A DNA stretch of 64,000 nt from Paenisporosarcina sp. FSL H8-0542 (GCF_038632915.1 NZ_CP152050.1:3193001-3257000), one strand, 5' to 3'. Positions 44,601-52,582 are shown, counted from the stretch's first letter. The notes: a model not told the origin generated them from the sequence alone. Translations and numbers: made by a program.

Positions 44601-44694
44601 CAAATAATTGGTTGCCTTTAAGTTCTTTGAAATCAATAATTTCGGTATGTTTATAAGGACCAAAAGCGGTCATCTTTAAGGTAATGGGTCTCAT
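41602..44694 (-). CDS. sbcC: DNA repair exonuclease SbcC (ATPase subunit)
   Basis: A 1030-residue SMC-like ATPase, partner of SbcD, that processes hairpins and blocked DNA ends. Walker A GSTGAGKT at 35-42, long coiled coils, zinc hook CPVCG near residue 518, second coiled coil, then signature LSGGEKF near 932 and Walker B MFIDEGFGSLD near 965. Its ATG overlaps the sbcD stop (ATGA), so the genes are coupled. Confidence 0.95.
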   Translation of the reverse strand: MRPITLKMTAFGPYKHTEIIDFKELKGNQLFVVSGSTGAGKTTIFDGICFALYGSASGSDRSESRIMRSDFAEDHVHTSVELVFEMHQRTYRILRQIGHVKKGNKGATGEKYEFYEKLIDREVPCVERQIVSEINDKVDEIIGLTKNQFIQIVMLPQGEFRKLLTSETENKEDILRKIFKTEPYKMISERLKTKKALAEEELKIEQRTINSYIQNIAASFPKRESTIFEVLAQEHYNIHQVISGLEEEASFYEEKIRQDHFKYEDAYQNHTSKSGEFHEAKSLNERFEEWETKEQKLQALTDQLPLFEGKEKQLEQAERASVIEGIERNYKELQKEVLEKQQLWDGAVTSEAKAKEKLEQMNLQYIEEENKQEIREKLSESLVRLYDFLPIVKDMTSKESELKVMENEVDKLSVNVKEIEEQINSKNEAVTAIKLDMDRLENQLIPFDDKLQKLSELNEQCRVLKEFLSIQQSMKTLETETLDKETRYNTVKTEYTTLENEWFANQARVLAAHLHDGDACPVCGSVEHPNKNEQDQTIAPSKEQLDQVKLTLNQVDSSYRNASAKQNAMMEQLSIKGQEVAGFGVDLTHSDKVYETLDESRLKFDVEVSQMRKDKDVLRKIKQQHQELSLAVQELDVKKVEITKNHQEAQSIYEKSKAIYEDKLQSIPAEVRILSQLEQQVRETSERKTNLENAWKAVQQLRQEAREQHASSILTIAHTEQALQETQAKLDKANVAFKKALESSAFESDEPYQQAKLRDSERTSLKEQILEFKQSRHTLIEQVAELSIKLTNKTKVDLNDLQNELASLKVVYEKALQEVNQSNDFKKAANNLISSIVLSSKKAIAKEQEFNQITDLYDVIRGQNGMKISFERYLQIEYLEQIIVSANERLKNLSNGQFHLIRSERQEARGRQSGLGLDVYDAYTGQTRDVKTLSGGEKFNASLCLALGMADVIQSFQGNVSIDTMFIDEGFGSLDEESLNKSIDTLIDLQKSGRMIGVISHVQELKTAIPAILEVRKSKEGYSETRFVIK

Positions 44695-45881
44695 ATTTTC
44701 AGCCCTTCTTTCTTACCTGGGCTAGTGATTTCCTGTTGCTCCAGTAAGAACTCTTGAAGCACTTCTTTAAAAATATCCTCAGTTTCTTCCGATGCAGGTA
44801 CCCCTTTTACTTCTTCGTAAAAAGCGTTAAATAACGCTAAGTCATCCATTTTACGACGTGAACCTACCGTGGTTTCTTCATTATCTTTTACAGCAGACAA
44901 TAGTTTACGTTCTACATGCATTGCATTTGGGTAAACCGAGCGAATCTTTTCCATAGGGAATAAAATCGGTGTTTCATCCAGCAATTTCACAAACACATAA
45001 TCGTGATTCATTTCATGCTGTAAAATGTCTTCCATTTTCCCTTCAACGGTGCGAATGTCACGTTTAGGTTTGAGTAAACGCTTTTCTACACTGACATTTC
45101 CAAGCTCGTCCATCTGAACAATATGGAAACCTTTTTGATGATGCTCTTCAGAAATCGAATATTTCAGTGGAGATCCCGAATAGCGGACCGTCTCATTCAA
45201 AACATAATGTGCTTGATGCAAATGTCCAAGTGCCGTGTAGTGGAACTTTTTGAAGTGTGAAGCACTTACATACTCCGCTCCACCAATTGCAAGCGGCCGC
45301 TCCGAATCACTCGTGTTTTGATCTTCTTCCCCGTGAGGTGTCACAAAGGCGTGTCCTACCAGCACATGTCTCTTAGATAAATCCATCGAAGACTCAATAT
45401 GTGCAACCATTTTCTTCATGGCATCATCATGTGTGCGGATCTCTTCATCTTCTAATACATGCCGAACTTGAGAAGGATCAGCATACGGAACTAGATGGAA
45501 ATGAACTTCTCCGTGTGCATCCTGTAGCACAATCGGCTCTAATTCTTTCTTCAATTGACCCGTAATATAAAAACCATTCGATTTCATCATACGGCTACCA
45601 AAGTTCAAACGCCCCGGGCTATCATGGTTCCCCGAAACGGCAATGACAGGTGTTTTCAGTTTCAATACAATCGTTTCAAGTACTTCGTCCAACAAATTCA
45701 CCGCGTCCGTCGGCGGTACTGCCCGGTCGTATAAGTCTCCCGCGATAATAACGGCATCCGGTTTTTCTTCGGCAATCGCCTCAGTAAATTGTCGTAACAC
45801 GTATCGTTGTTCGTCCGTCATTGAAACTCCTTGTACTAACTTACCTAAATGCCAATCGGCTGTGTGGAAAAATTTCATCAT
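44691..45881 (-). CDS. sbcD: DNA repair exonuclease SbcD (nuclease subunit)
   Basis: A 396-residue calcineurin-like metallonuclease that cuts DNA ends with SbcC. Metal motifs: HTADWHLG (residues 6-13), AGDLYDR (47-53), SGNHD (83-87), and later VGHAFVTPHG and LGHLHQAH. AAAGGAG precedes two adjacent ATG codons at 45881/45878. First gene of the pair. Confidence 0.95.
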   Translation of the reverse strand: MMKFFHTADWHLGKLVQGVSMTDEQRYVLRQFTEAIAEEKPDAVIIAGDLYDRAVPPTDAVNLLDEVLETIVLKLKTPVIAVSGNHDSPGRLNFGSRMMKSNGFYITGQLKKELEPIVLQDAHGEVHFHLVPYADPSQVRHVLEDEEIRTHDDAMKKMVAHIESSMDLSKRHVLVGHAFVTPHGEEDQNTSDSERPLAIGGAEYVSASHFKKFHYTALGHLHQAHYVLNETVRYSGSPLKYSISEEHHQKGFHIVQMDELGNVSVEKRLLKPKRDIRTVEGKMEDILQHEMNHDYVFVKLLDETPILFPMEKIRSVYPNAMHVERKLLSAVKDNEETTVGSRRKMDDLALFNAFYEEVKGVPASEETEDIFKEVLQEFLLEQQEITSPGKKEGLKI

Positions 45882-46023
45882 GTGCTCCTTTCATCATTCA
45901 TCTGGATTATTATTCTCAGTAGTTTCTCTACATTTATCTTACCTATATATTAAGCCAACAAGATTTCCAAAATAAGTATTATTATACATGATTACGATCA
46001 AGTTCTTGGAATCAAAAGAAAAA

Positions 46024-46053
46024 ACACCAGTAAGATATGAATCTTACCAGTGT
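46024..46053 (-). terminator. Intrinsic terminator of the DUF3817 gene
   Basis: 13-nt arms that pair fully in minus-strand RNA with two G-U pairs, followed by TTTTTTC. It touches the stop of the gene 46054-46350. Confidence 0.7.
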
Positions 46054-46350
46054 CTATGCTGTTTCCAATTTTTGAAGCTTGCGATCGAATATGATATTGC
46101 CAAACGGAATGAAGGCAACAATCACAGCGATAACACTATAAATAAACGGCCATCTTACGATAAAAGTCATGTACGCAATTACCAGGCAATAGCTGACAAA
46201 CAGAAACCCGTGGATTGAACCAACGACTCTCACAGCTTCTGGCATTCCAAAGAAATATTTTAATGGCATCGCCAGGAATAATAAGATTAATAGAGAACTG
46301 CCTTCCAATAATCCCATGAATCGAAATCGCTTAAGTGGTTTTTCAGACAT
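46054..46350 (-). CDS. DUF3817 (YdzA-like) membrane protein
   Basis: A 98-residue protein with three hydrophobic helices: FMGLLEGSSLLILLFLAMPLKY, IHGFLFVSYCLVIAY and FIYSVIAVIVAFIPFGNIIF. This spacing and the GSIHG motif are typical of DUF3817. GCAGGAGGGG precedes the ATG at 46350. Inner membrane, role unknown. Confidence 0.8.
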   Translation of the reverse strand: MSEKPLKRFRFMGLLEGSSLLILLFLAMPLKYFFGMPEAVRVVGSIHGFLFVSYCLVIAYMTFIVRWPFIYSVIAVIVAFIPFGNIIFDRKLQKLETA

Positions 46351-46474
46351 TATAACCCCTCCTGCTTTCTACACCCCTCATTATAGAGAGGCGTGGGGTA
46401 GAGTGTACAGTCATACCGTCCTAATCAAGTGATTTTAATCGAAAGGGTCTTCAAAGATTTGTCACAGTTATGGT

Positions 46475-47341
46475 CTACTTATTTACGACAGGAATCCAGA
46501 TCTCTGAATAATAATCCGCCTGACTGGCATCTTCGATCGAATAAACTTCCATTTCAGCCGAACCGCTTGGGCGATAAGAGCTCGACGGGAACCATTCGCT
46601 GTAGATTTTCTCCCACATTGATTGAATTGCTTGAGGCATCGGGCCTACTACTTCAAAAACAGCATAAGTCGCCGCGGGGATTTCCATACGGTCATAACGT
46701 GCTGGAATCTCTTCTCCATCATAAGCAGTAGCAATCCAATACTCTAAAGTACTTGCAGCTGTATCAATCATGCGACAGACTCCAAGCATTCCTTGCACTG
46801 CGCCATTATTCAACGCGACCAATTCGTCATCCACTCCGTTTTGATGAACTTCTTGCCACATTTTTGGAATCTCTCGTGTATTTTCCCCGTTTTCACACGA
46901 GAACTCTCTTTTCACACCAATAATCGGAAATGCCTCTTTTTCTTCTATTCGTACCTTCATCGGTAACGCCCCTTTCAATTGTACAGAGATGACCAAACGA
47001 TTGTAGGAAGTGAATCCTTTGTTCGAAGATCGAGCTTCCGATGGCGACAACCCATGCTGCCGCTTGAATGCCTTCGCAAAAGATTCCGGCGTCTCATACC
47101 CGTATTTCAATGCTACATCGATGACTCGCGCATCCGTCAAAGCAAGCTCCTCCGCAGCAAGAGTCAATCGGCGGCGACGCACATACTCCATTACACTCAT
47201 GTCTGTCAGAACCATGAAAATTCTTTGAAAATGAAATACAGATACATTCGCCTCTGCAGCGGCATCCTCCATTTTGAAAGCAGTCTCTAAATGATTCTCC
47301 AAATAATCTATTGAGCGTTGCAGTGCTTCTATCCAACTCAT
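46475..47341 (-). CDS. AraC-family regulator with GyrI-like effector domain
   Basis: A 288-residue protein of the Rob/MarA-like type. Two helix-turn-helix motifs lie in the first 110 residues (MEDAAAEANVSVFHFQRIF and ARVIDVALKYGYETPESFAKAF). Residues 125-288 form a GyrI-like ligand-binding domain (MKVRIEEKEAFPIIGVKREF and PAATYAVFEVVGPMPQAIQSMW). CGAGGTG precedes the ATG at 47341. Such proteins sense small hydrophobic drugs or metabolites; the target genes are not apparent. Confidence 0.88.
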   Translation of the reverse strand: MSWIEALQRSIDYLENHLETAFKMEDAAAEANVSVFHFQRIFMVLTDMSVMEYVRRRRLTLAAEELALTDARVIDVALKYGYETPESFAKAFKRQHGLSPSEARSSNKGFTSYNRLVISVQLKGALPMKVRIEEKEAFPIIGVKREFSCENGENTREIPKMWQEVHQNGVDDELVALNNGAVQGMLGVCRMIDTAASTLEYWIATAYDGEEIPARYDRMEIPAATYAVFEVVGPMPQAIQSMWEKIYSEWFPSSSYRPSGSAEMEVYSIEDASQADYYSEIWIPVVNK

Positions 47342-47403
47342 TCCATCACCTCGTAAATTTATCTTATTCCTATTTCGACATTGAATCCTGTCTTTTCCTG
47401 CTC

Positions 47404-47478
47404 GATTCGGACAGGTGGATGATTTTCGCCATATTTATCGGACTCTCGGTCTGATTTTTTGGCGTTGATGTCTGAAAA
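47404..47478 (+). repeat. Possible degenerate 21-bp repeat, locus E
   Basis: GTCTGA recurs at 47449 and 47470, 21 bp apart, with CGGACAG and CGGACTC nearby and out of exact phase. It could be a decayed relative of arrays A-D. Weak. Confidence 0.25.
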
Positions 47479-47497
47479 ACCTTCATTTGATCTAAAA

Positions 47498-47525
47498 AAT
47501 CTCCCTCTAAAAAACGAGAGAGATT
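47498..47525 (-). terminator. Intrinsic terminator of the VanZ gene
   Basis: 10-nt arms AATCTCcCTC / GAGaGAGATT with a T-run on the minus strand, 17 bp past the stop. Confidence 0.65.
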
Positions 47526-47541
47526 ACATATTAGATATTGG

Positions 47542-48306
47542 TTAACTTGTAGTCTTATAAAATATCGTCAATCTGGATAACTTAGCTACTCGCATCAAGA
47601 GCTTGATGAATAAGAATCCAACCGCCGCACCAATCGTATTGAGAATAATGTCGTCAATATCAAATTGGCCAATTTGAAGAATAAACTGTAACACTTCAAT
47701 AGTAAACGCTATGAACATGCTACCCACAAACACTTGAGTGAATGATTGATATTTTTTAAATAAGATGGGAAGGAAAATGCCCAGAGGGATAAAAATCAAC
47801 ACATTCCCTAACGTATTGTTGATGATAATGTCCACATTGAATTTATCCGCACCCATTAAATATTCAAAAGTATTTCCAAATGGGATCAAATTCGAATTTT
47901 GTTGCCATGTGGCTAAATCAAAGAATCCATTAGATTCTGGCGAGATATAAAAGTATTTATTGAAATCACTTTTGTAATTAATGATTATCGATAATATCCT
48001 CAAGAAAAGTAAGTTACTTAGAACAATTAAAGAATAGATGCCAAATAAAAGCCAATTAATCTTTCTGAACATTTTATAGTATGGAAATATAGAGTGTTGG
48101 AATCCTTCTTCTATACTTTTCTCATCCCCAAAGCTTTGCAATGCTTTTTGTGTGGATTCTGAATCCGAATATCCCTGCTCCAGAAATTCCTGTTTCAATA
48201 AAAGGATATGCCCTGTCATTTCTTCAGTCATTTCACTTTTTTCATGTTCATCGCAATTAAGATCACTTACGATCTTCCTAATGTAGGCTTCAATGGTTTG
48301 ATCCAC
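47542..48306 (-). CDS. VanZ-family membrane protein with N-terminal permease-prefix domain
   Basis: A 254-residue protein in two parts. Residues 1-75 are a soluble helical prefix (YIRKIVSDLNCDEHEKSEM, ALQSFGDEKSIEEGF) like the DUF1700/permease-prefix domain. Residues 80-254 are a VanZ domain with four helices (NTLGNVLIFIPLGIFLPILF, IAFTIEVLQFILQIGQFDIDDII). I take GTG 48306 (GGAGGG, 6 bp upstream); it overlaps the PadR gene by 40 bp. An ATG at 48324 in frame is possible. Partner of the PadR gene. Confidence 0.78.
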   Translation of the reverse strand: MDQTIEAYIRKIVSDLNCDEHEKSEMTEEMTGHILLLKQEFLEQGYSDSESTQKALQSFGDEKSIEEGFQHSIFPYYKMFRKINWLLFGIYSLIVLSNLLFLRILSIIINYKSDFNKYFYISPESNGFFDLATWQQNSNLIPFGNTFEYLMGADKFNVDIIINNTLGNVLIFIPLGIFLPILFKKYQSFTQVFVGSMFIAFTIEVLQFILQIGQFDIDDIILNTIGAAVGFLFIKLLMRVAKLSRLTIFYKTTS

Positions 48307-48629
48307 GCTATTCCCTCCGAACATACTTTGATTAAGTCACTTATCTTCTCCCATTCTTGTAACTTCCGAGCCAACTCTTTTTTCCCCGAATCTGTAATAC
48401 GATAATATTTCCTTCTGGCACCGACCTCTGGATTATCCCAATAAGATTCAAGCCATTTTTTGTTTTCCAAACGTTTCAAAGCTGGATATAATGTTCCCTC
48501 ACCCATGTTGTAAAGTTCTCCACTATTATGTTTTAATGTCTTCACCATTTCATAACCGTACATGTCTCTTGTATTTACAATGGACAGAAGTAATATATCG
48601 ATACTGCCTTTCATGATTTCCTTATCCAT
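48267..48629 (-). CDS. PadR-family transcriptional regulator
   Basis: A 120-residue winged-helix protein. Helix-turn-helix in ILLLSIVNTRDMYGYEMVKTL, recognition part MGEGTLYPALKRLENKKW, wing RRKYYRITDSGKKEL. AAGGTGGGG precedes the ATG at 48629. Directly overlaps the VanZ/prefix gene, a typical PadR-plus-prefix pair in which the regulator represses the operon. Effector unknown. Confidence 0.88.
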   Translation of the reverse strand: MDKEIMKGSIDILLLSIVNTRDMYGYEMVKTLKHNSGELYNMGEGTLYPALKRLENKKWLESYWDNPEVGARRKYYRITDSGKKELARKLQEWEKISDLIKVCSEGIAWIKPLKPTLGRS

Positions 48630-48791
48630 TAACACCCCACCTTATGATTAATAACTTTTTACATCGTAACACGATGTATGTTGTTCTACAATGTTTATCA
48701 AGAATATTTTTCCATAATTATTTTTAAGTGAATGACTTCCTTTAATTAGTATGGTTAAATGACTTCAATAGCGCTAAAAAGGAGAATACCA

Positions 48792-49121
48792 ATGATCATT
48801 CACGGACATCTAGTAAAAGGGAATGATGTCGATAACGAAACACGTTGCCTTCATTACCATTCAGAAATCGATCGAATCGCCATCAAGTTTTATTGTTGCG
48901 ATACCTATTATCCTTGTTTCTCCTGCCACGAAGAGGTTGGATGCGATTCTCCTCAAGTTTGGCCAATTGAACAGTTCAATCAAAAAGCTATATTGTGTGG
49001 CGCTTGCGGACATGAATTGACCATTGATGAGTATCTGTCTTGTAACTCCACTTGTCCTTCATGTCATAGTGCATTCAATCCGGGATGTAGCCTTCATAAG
49101 CATCTATATTTCGAGACGTAA
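48792..49121 (+). CDS. CHY zinc-finger protein
   Basis: A 109-residue zinc-binding protein. Cys/His pattern: CLHYHSEIDRIAIKF, CCDTYYPCFSCHEE, CGACGHELTIDEYL, CPSCHSAFNPGC, matching the bacterial CHY-type finger (about three zinc sites). AAGGAG precedes the ATG at 48792; the start at 48759 has no site. In Bacillus such proteins are uncharacterised. Confidence 0.85.
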   Translation: MIIHGHLVKGNDVDNETRCLHYHSEIDRIAIKFYCCDTYYPCFSCHEEVGCDSPQVWPIEQFNQKAILCGACGHELTIDEYLSCNSTCPSCHSAFNPGCSLHKHLYFET

Positions 49122-49127
49122 ATGAAA

Positions 49128-49165
49128 GAACGTAAGGAACTTCCTAAACAAGACGTTCCTCTTTT
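49128..49165 (+). terminator. Intrinsic terminator of the CHY gene
   Basis: AGGAAC / GTTCCT hairpin followed by CTTTTT. Confidence 0.6.
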
Positions 49166-49290
49166 TATACGATTCCCTTTATATTTCAGTCATTTGACGG
49201 AGGGGAACGAAGAACCATTGGATGAAAGTGCACGATTATAATAAAGACCATTATTTTGCCACACTCAGAAATGCAAATTAAATAGAAACC

Positions 49291-49327
49291 AAAAAGGACC
49301 ATTCTATGATTAGAAAAGGTCCTTTTT
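49291..49327. terminator. Terminator-like hairpin in the 49.2-49.6 kb gap
   Basis: 10-bp stem AAAAAGGACC / GGTCCTTTTT. The gene it serves is not evident. The rest of the 49166-49550 stretch contains no recognisable gene. Confidence 0.55.
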
Positions 49328-49550
49328 CTATGATTAGGAAACTGTAGTCCCCAAAACTATGAGTTCTAACAATTACTAGTTCTTTTGCTCGGTTAAATAG
49401 TAGTGTTGTGCACCTTACACTAGCGCTAAACGCACGTTTCGAATGAGACAGCAAATATGAAAACCACCTGCTTGATGGTCTCAAAATTCACGCTCATATT
49501 GTAGCATAGAGCAAATGAACTCTCTCGCTTTTCACTCTTTAACATAGCCA

Positions 49551-49610
49551 TTTATACTCTATTTCTATTTCAAAATTAAATAGATTCTTTTATTCTATTA
49601 GCCCACTCAC
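49551..49610 (+). repeat. Flanking direct repeat, left copy
   Basis: About 60 bp with TTTATACTCTATTTC at the start and TTCTATTAGCCC near the end; nearly the same text recurs at 50061-50120 on the other side of the gene 49655-50029. A third short piece (TTTTTATACTCTATT) lies at 49621-49635. Confidence 0.7.
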
Positions 49611-49654
49611 TTTTCTATCATTTTTATACTCTATTAACAAAGGAGGTGAAAATA

Positions 49655-50029
49655 TTGCCTTATAAAAAACATCATGCACCACATTGTAGCAAGTGTCCGA
49701 AACGACCTGGAAATGATCGCTTTAAAGTCTTAACGTTTGAAAACTGTGCCCCTTTCGCTGGTACCTCGAACACAGTTGCTAACATCATTTTTGACGTAGA
49801 ACCAAATTCCTTGCCCGTTGTTTTGGCTGGAACAATTGAGAACTTCAGCAATGACGGAATTAACGTCATTTTTGAAAGAAGCTCTGGAAATATCACGCGT
49901 ACTATTTTAGCCCATTCATCTTTGTCATTTATTTATGACGACGTAACGCGTATCTCAGTCTTCGGTTTCGGTCAAGCGTACACTGGATCTTTCAAGTTCC
50001 AAGCTACGTATACGTTTGAAGTTGAATAA
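49655..50029 (+). CDS. Possible spore-surface/appendage-like protein, unknown family
   Basis: 124 residues from TTG 49655, with AAAGGAGG 8 bp upstream; the GTG at 49646 is too close to the site. The N-terminus is short and Cys/His/Lys-rich (HHAPHCSKCPKRPGNDRF), followed by an all-beta body (FDVEPNSLPVVLAGTIENF, NVIFERSSGNITRTI, ISVFGFGQAYTGSFKFQ). The Cys-rich N-terminus plus a small jellyroll-like body recalls the S-Ena endospore appendage family (DUF3992), but I cannot confirm it. Direct repeats flank the gene. Confidence 0.5.
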   Translation: MPYKKHHAPHCSKCPKRPGNDRFKVLTFENCAPFAGTSNTVANIIFDVEPNSLPVVLAGTIENFSNDGINVIFERSSGNITRTILAHSSLSFIYDDVTRISVFGFGQAYTGSFKFQATYTFEVE

Positions 50030-50060
50030 CTTCATTCAAGAACAGGCATGTCTATTTTTC

Positions 50061-50120
50061 TTTTATGCTCTATTTCAATTGATCTATTTATAGAATCTTT
50101 TTTCTATTAGCCCTTACATT
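50061..50120 (+). repeat. Flanking direct repeat, right copy
   Basis: TTTATGCTCTATTTC at the start and TTCTATTAGCCC near the end. See the left copy at 49551-49610. Confidence 0.7.
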
Positions 50121-50121
50121 A

Positions 50122-50970
50122 CTATCTCGCACTAAAAACGAAAGTAGACAACGATTGTAAAGAAGGATAATTCTTTACGGCTTCTTCCAACAAATTCACT
50201 TCGGATTTGATTAGCTCTTTTAATTTCAATGGCATATGGTTAATTTCCTCGAGTTCTTTTTGGTAATCACTTAAAGTCATATCAACTTCCCATTTCCCAT
50301 CTTGGAGCTTTGTAGAAGATATGGATTGCTCATCGTTAATCGTCCAACCAGCACTCTCAGCAATAGTCGTTAAATCTTTTGGTGTGAACAATGTCCGTAC
50401 ATTTGAGAAGCTGTTCTCTTTGAAGCACTCGTATTGAGCTTGAATATGCACCGCTAAAAAATGAGGATATTGCTCAATGTTTTGAAGTCGTGGATCCCAT
50501 TCAGCAAAACACAATTGTTTCGCCCATTTCTTCGTTTTCTCCAACAATGCTTGTAATTCATCTGCCGATTTCAAATACCAGGAACAATGCGACAGAACAA
50601 CGTAATCAAATGAGTTTTCAGGAAAATCGACTTCTGAAGCTAACACATCCAATTCAAACTCCATGCGTATTTGTTTTCCGAGCTTTGACTTCATTAAATA
50701 TTCTGCTGCGTCTCCAACAGTTATTGGACTTCCATAACTAGGTGGAGCAATGTCCACTCCGTGCACAAAGCCTCTATCCCCTACTAAATACGCAAGAACC
50801 GCCGTCGTATCACCTTGTCCACAGCCTATCTCAAGTACACGACTACCTTCTCGAATTCCCCAAAACTCTACAAGCTTCAGGCGGTGTTCAGTTTGCACGA
50901 ACTGTACGTCTCTCATATGTACATTCGTCGCCATACAGTCCACTATGTGTCGAGTTTTTTCAATGCTCAT
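50122..50970 (-). CDS. Class I SAM-dependent methyltransferase
   Basis: A 282-residue methyltransferase. SAM motif I VLEIGCGQGDTTAVLA near residue 40, motif II GVDIAPPSYGSP, motif IV FDYVVLSHCSWYL near 123. AGAGGTG precedes the ATG at 50970. The C-terminal part is helical. The acceptor is unknown. Monocistronic, divergent from the BsuPI lipoprotein. Confidence 0.85.
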   Translation of the reverse strand: MSIEKTRHIVDCMATNVHMRDVQFVQTEHRLKLVEFWGIREGSRVLEIGCGQGDTTAVLAYLVGDRGFVHGVDIAPPSYGSPITVGDAAEYLMKSKLGKQIRMEFELDVLASEVDFPENSFDYVVLSHCSWYLKSADELQALLEKTKKWAKQLCFAEWDPRLQNIEQYPHFLAVHIQAQYECFKENSFSNVRTLFTPKDLTTIAESAGWTINDEQSISSTKLQDGKWEVDMTLSDYQKELEEINHMPLKLKELIKSEVNLLEEAVKNYPSLQSLSTFVFSAR

Positions 50971-51136
50971 CGGACACCTCTTTTTTGTTTTATCATATCA
51001 TTCCATCTTTAATTCGGTTGATTATCCATTGGAGAATGTAGGTCAAAAATCCTTTTTATTCAATTTTCTATCTTTTCCCGTAACTCTTTTTGCTTTCTCA
51101 CGGTCTAATTAGTATTAATGAAAGGTGGTTTTAAAG

Positions 51137-51862
51137 ATGAAAAATATGCTGAAAGTGACTTCAACAGCAATCGTCCTCATCGCATTGGGAGGCTGTGGAA
51201 CATCTGCAAATACAAGTGATTCAGAAGAAGGAAACACAGGCTCTGGAAATGAAAATAACGAAATCGTCGCTGGCTCCGTTGTGCCAAGTCTGTCAGAAGA
51301 AAGTACAGATGGCGCCCACCAATTTGTTTTCCAGTTGAGGAATGACAAAGAGGAAGACGTTAAATTATCGATGAATAGTTCGCAGTTGTTTGATTATCAA
51401 CTAATCGATAGCTCAGATACAGTTGTTTACAAGGATTCCGATAACAAGATGTACGCACAAATGTTGCAGGAAAAAATCTTGAAACCCGGTGAAATTCTTG
51501 AGATGAAGTTTGATGCAACGGAAGGTCTCTCTAAGTTGCCTGCTGGAAAATACACACTTGAGGTTTGGTCAACTGCCAATGAAGCTGAAGATTGGAAGGC
51601 CTCCACAGAAGTAAGTTGGGATGGCACTGGTTCTTCATCTGCTGGAGATAAATTGAAGGTTGAAGAAACATCAGTTACTTATGTGGGACTCCAGGATGTG
51701 AACTCCATCGAAGTGAAAAACGAACAAAATGAAGCGGAAGCAATGAGATTGTCTGAAACAGCGAAACCATTCTTTGCTGAATTGGAAGAAGGCGCAAAAA
51801 TTAAAGTATTCTACGTGATCATTGATGGACAAAAAGTCATTCAATCTGCAGAAAAAGAATAA
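51137..51862 (+). CDS. BsuPI-domain lipoprotein
   Basis: A 241-residue lipoprotein. Signal with lipobox LGGC (lipidated Cys near residue 20), then an acidic, Gly/Asn-rich linker. A BsuPI domain follows (HQFVFQLRNDKEEDVKLS, SSQLFDYQLIDSSDTVVYK, LPAGKYTLEVW). The C-terminal 70 residues are a further small beta domain (VEETSVTYVGLQDVNSIEV). AAAGGTGG precedes the ATG at 51137. Related to the 39874 gene by the shared domain. Role at the cell surface, perhaps inhibition of a protease. Confidence 0.85.
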   Translation: MKNMLKVTSTAIVLIALGGCGTSANTSDSEEGNTGSGNENNEIVAGSVVPSLSEESTDGAHQFVFQLRNDKEEDVKLSMNSSQLFDYQLIDSSDTVVYKDSDNKMYAQMLQEKILKPGEILEMKFDATEGLSKLPAGKYTLEVWSTANEAEDWKASTEVSWDGTGSSSAGDKLKVEETSVTYVGLQDVNSIEVKNEQNEAEAMRLSETAKPFFAELEEGAKIKVFYVIIDGQKVIQSAEKE

Positions 51863-51879
51863 ACCACTGCAAAAAAATT

Positions 51880-51915
51880 AGGACCGAATCAGTCTTTTTG
51901 AACTGATTCGGTCCT
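51880..51915 (+). terminator. Intrinsic terminator of the BsuPI lipoprotein
   Basis: 14-bp stem AGGACCGAATCAGT / ACTGATTCGGTCCT followed by TTTTTG. Confidence 0.85.
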
Positions 51916-51928
51916 TTTTGTTGGTGCG

Positions 51929-52000
51929 AAAATCATTTTGTGCAACCTGGCGAGGCATTCTGTCTACCTGGACCCTTAATCTGTCTACCTGGACCCTGAT
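51929..52000 (+). repeat. 21-bp phased intergenic repeat array, locus C
   Basis: CCTGG at 51946, 51967 and 51988, exactly 21 bp apart. One TGTGCAACCTGG and two TGTCTACCTGG cores, the same text as locus B. Just past the terminator of the BsuPI lipoprotein. Confidence 0.85.
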
Positions 52001-52048
52001 TTCTCGATTTTCTTCTACCATAGTGGAAAATCTTTATGAAACTCATTC

Positions 52049-52330
52049 TTAGTGAGATTTCAAACTGAATAAAATCAAAAGAATTCCACTGAAGAGACAA
52101 ATCATTTTGGTTAACGGGATTTTATCGGCTAGTCCAACTAATCCAATTCCTGTGGTAAGGATTAAAATAGTAGGCCCCACTAAAGCGAGTAGAGTATTAA
52201 TATAAAACGCTTTCTCCAAGTCATTGAATTTGAGCATTAATAAAGCCGCTGTTACTTCTACACTTCCCCCAATAAGTCGTAATACTATCATGAAAAGAAG
52301 TGCCTTCTCAATATGATTGATCTTGATCAC
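52049..52330 (-). CDS. yqhV: YqhV (DUF2619) membrane protein
   Basis: A 93-residue protein with three membrane helices: KALLFMIVLRLIGGSVEVTA, FYINTLLALVGPTILILTTG, MICLFSGILLILFSLKS. This matches Bacillus YqhV in length and pattern. It starts at GTG 52330 with GGGAGAAG just upstream. Role unknown; in Bacillus the gene lies near the spoIIIA operon. Confidence 0.8.
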   Translation of the reverse strand: MIKINHIEKALLFMIVLRLIGGSVEVTAALLMLKFNDLEKAFYINTLLALVGPTILILTTGIGLVGLADKIPLTKMICLFSGILLILFSLKSH

Positions 52331-52582
52331 CTTCTCCCGGGTAAACGTTTTCTATGTAATATCAACCTGCTTTCTACTATATGTATGCACGACCGTAAAT
52401 ATTGAAAATTAACTTTTTAAATTGAAGTATCCTTCTCTACCACCTACAACCCTTCGTATAAATATGCATTTTTTTATACATAAAAAAGAGAAATACATAA
52501 AACATTAGCACTCACAACTCCTCTTAATGCCTTTACCACAACTTTTTACCTATAAAGTTCTGAAAAATTAAATTTTTAATTT

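Noticed and set aside
49278-49550. A possible insertion-sequence end or small gene in the 49.2-49.6 kb gap
   Set aside because: I could not find a transposase fragment, terminal inverted repeats or target duplication; only a hairpin and flanking repeats are supported.
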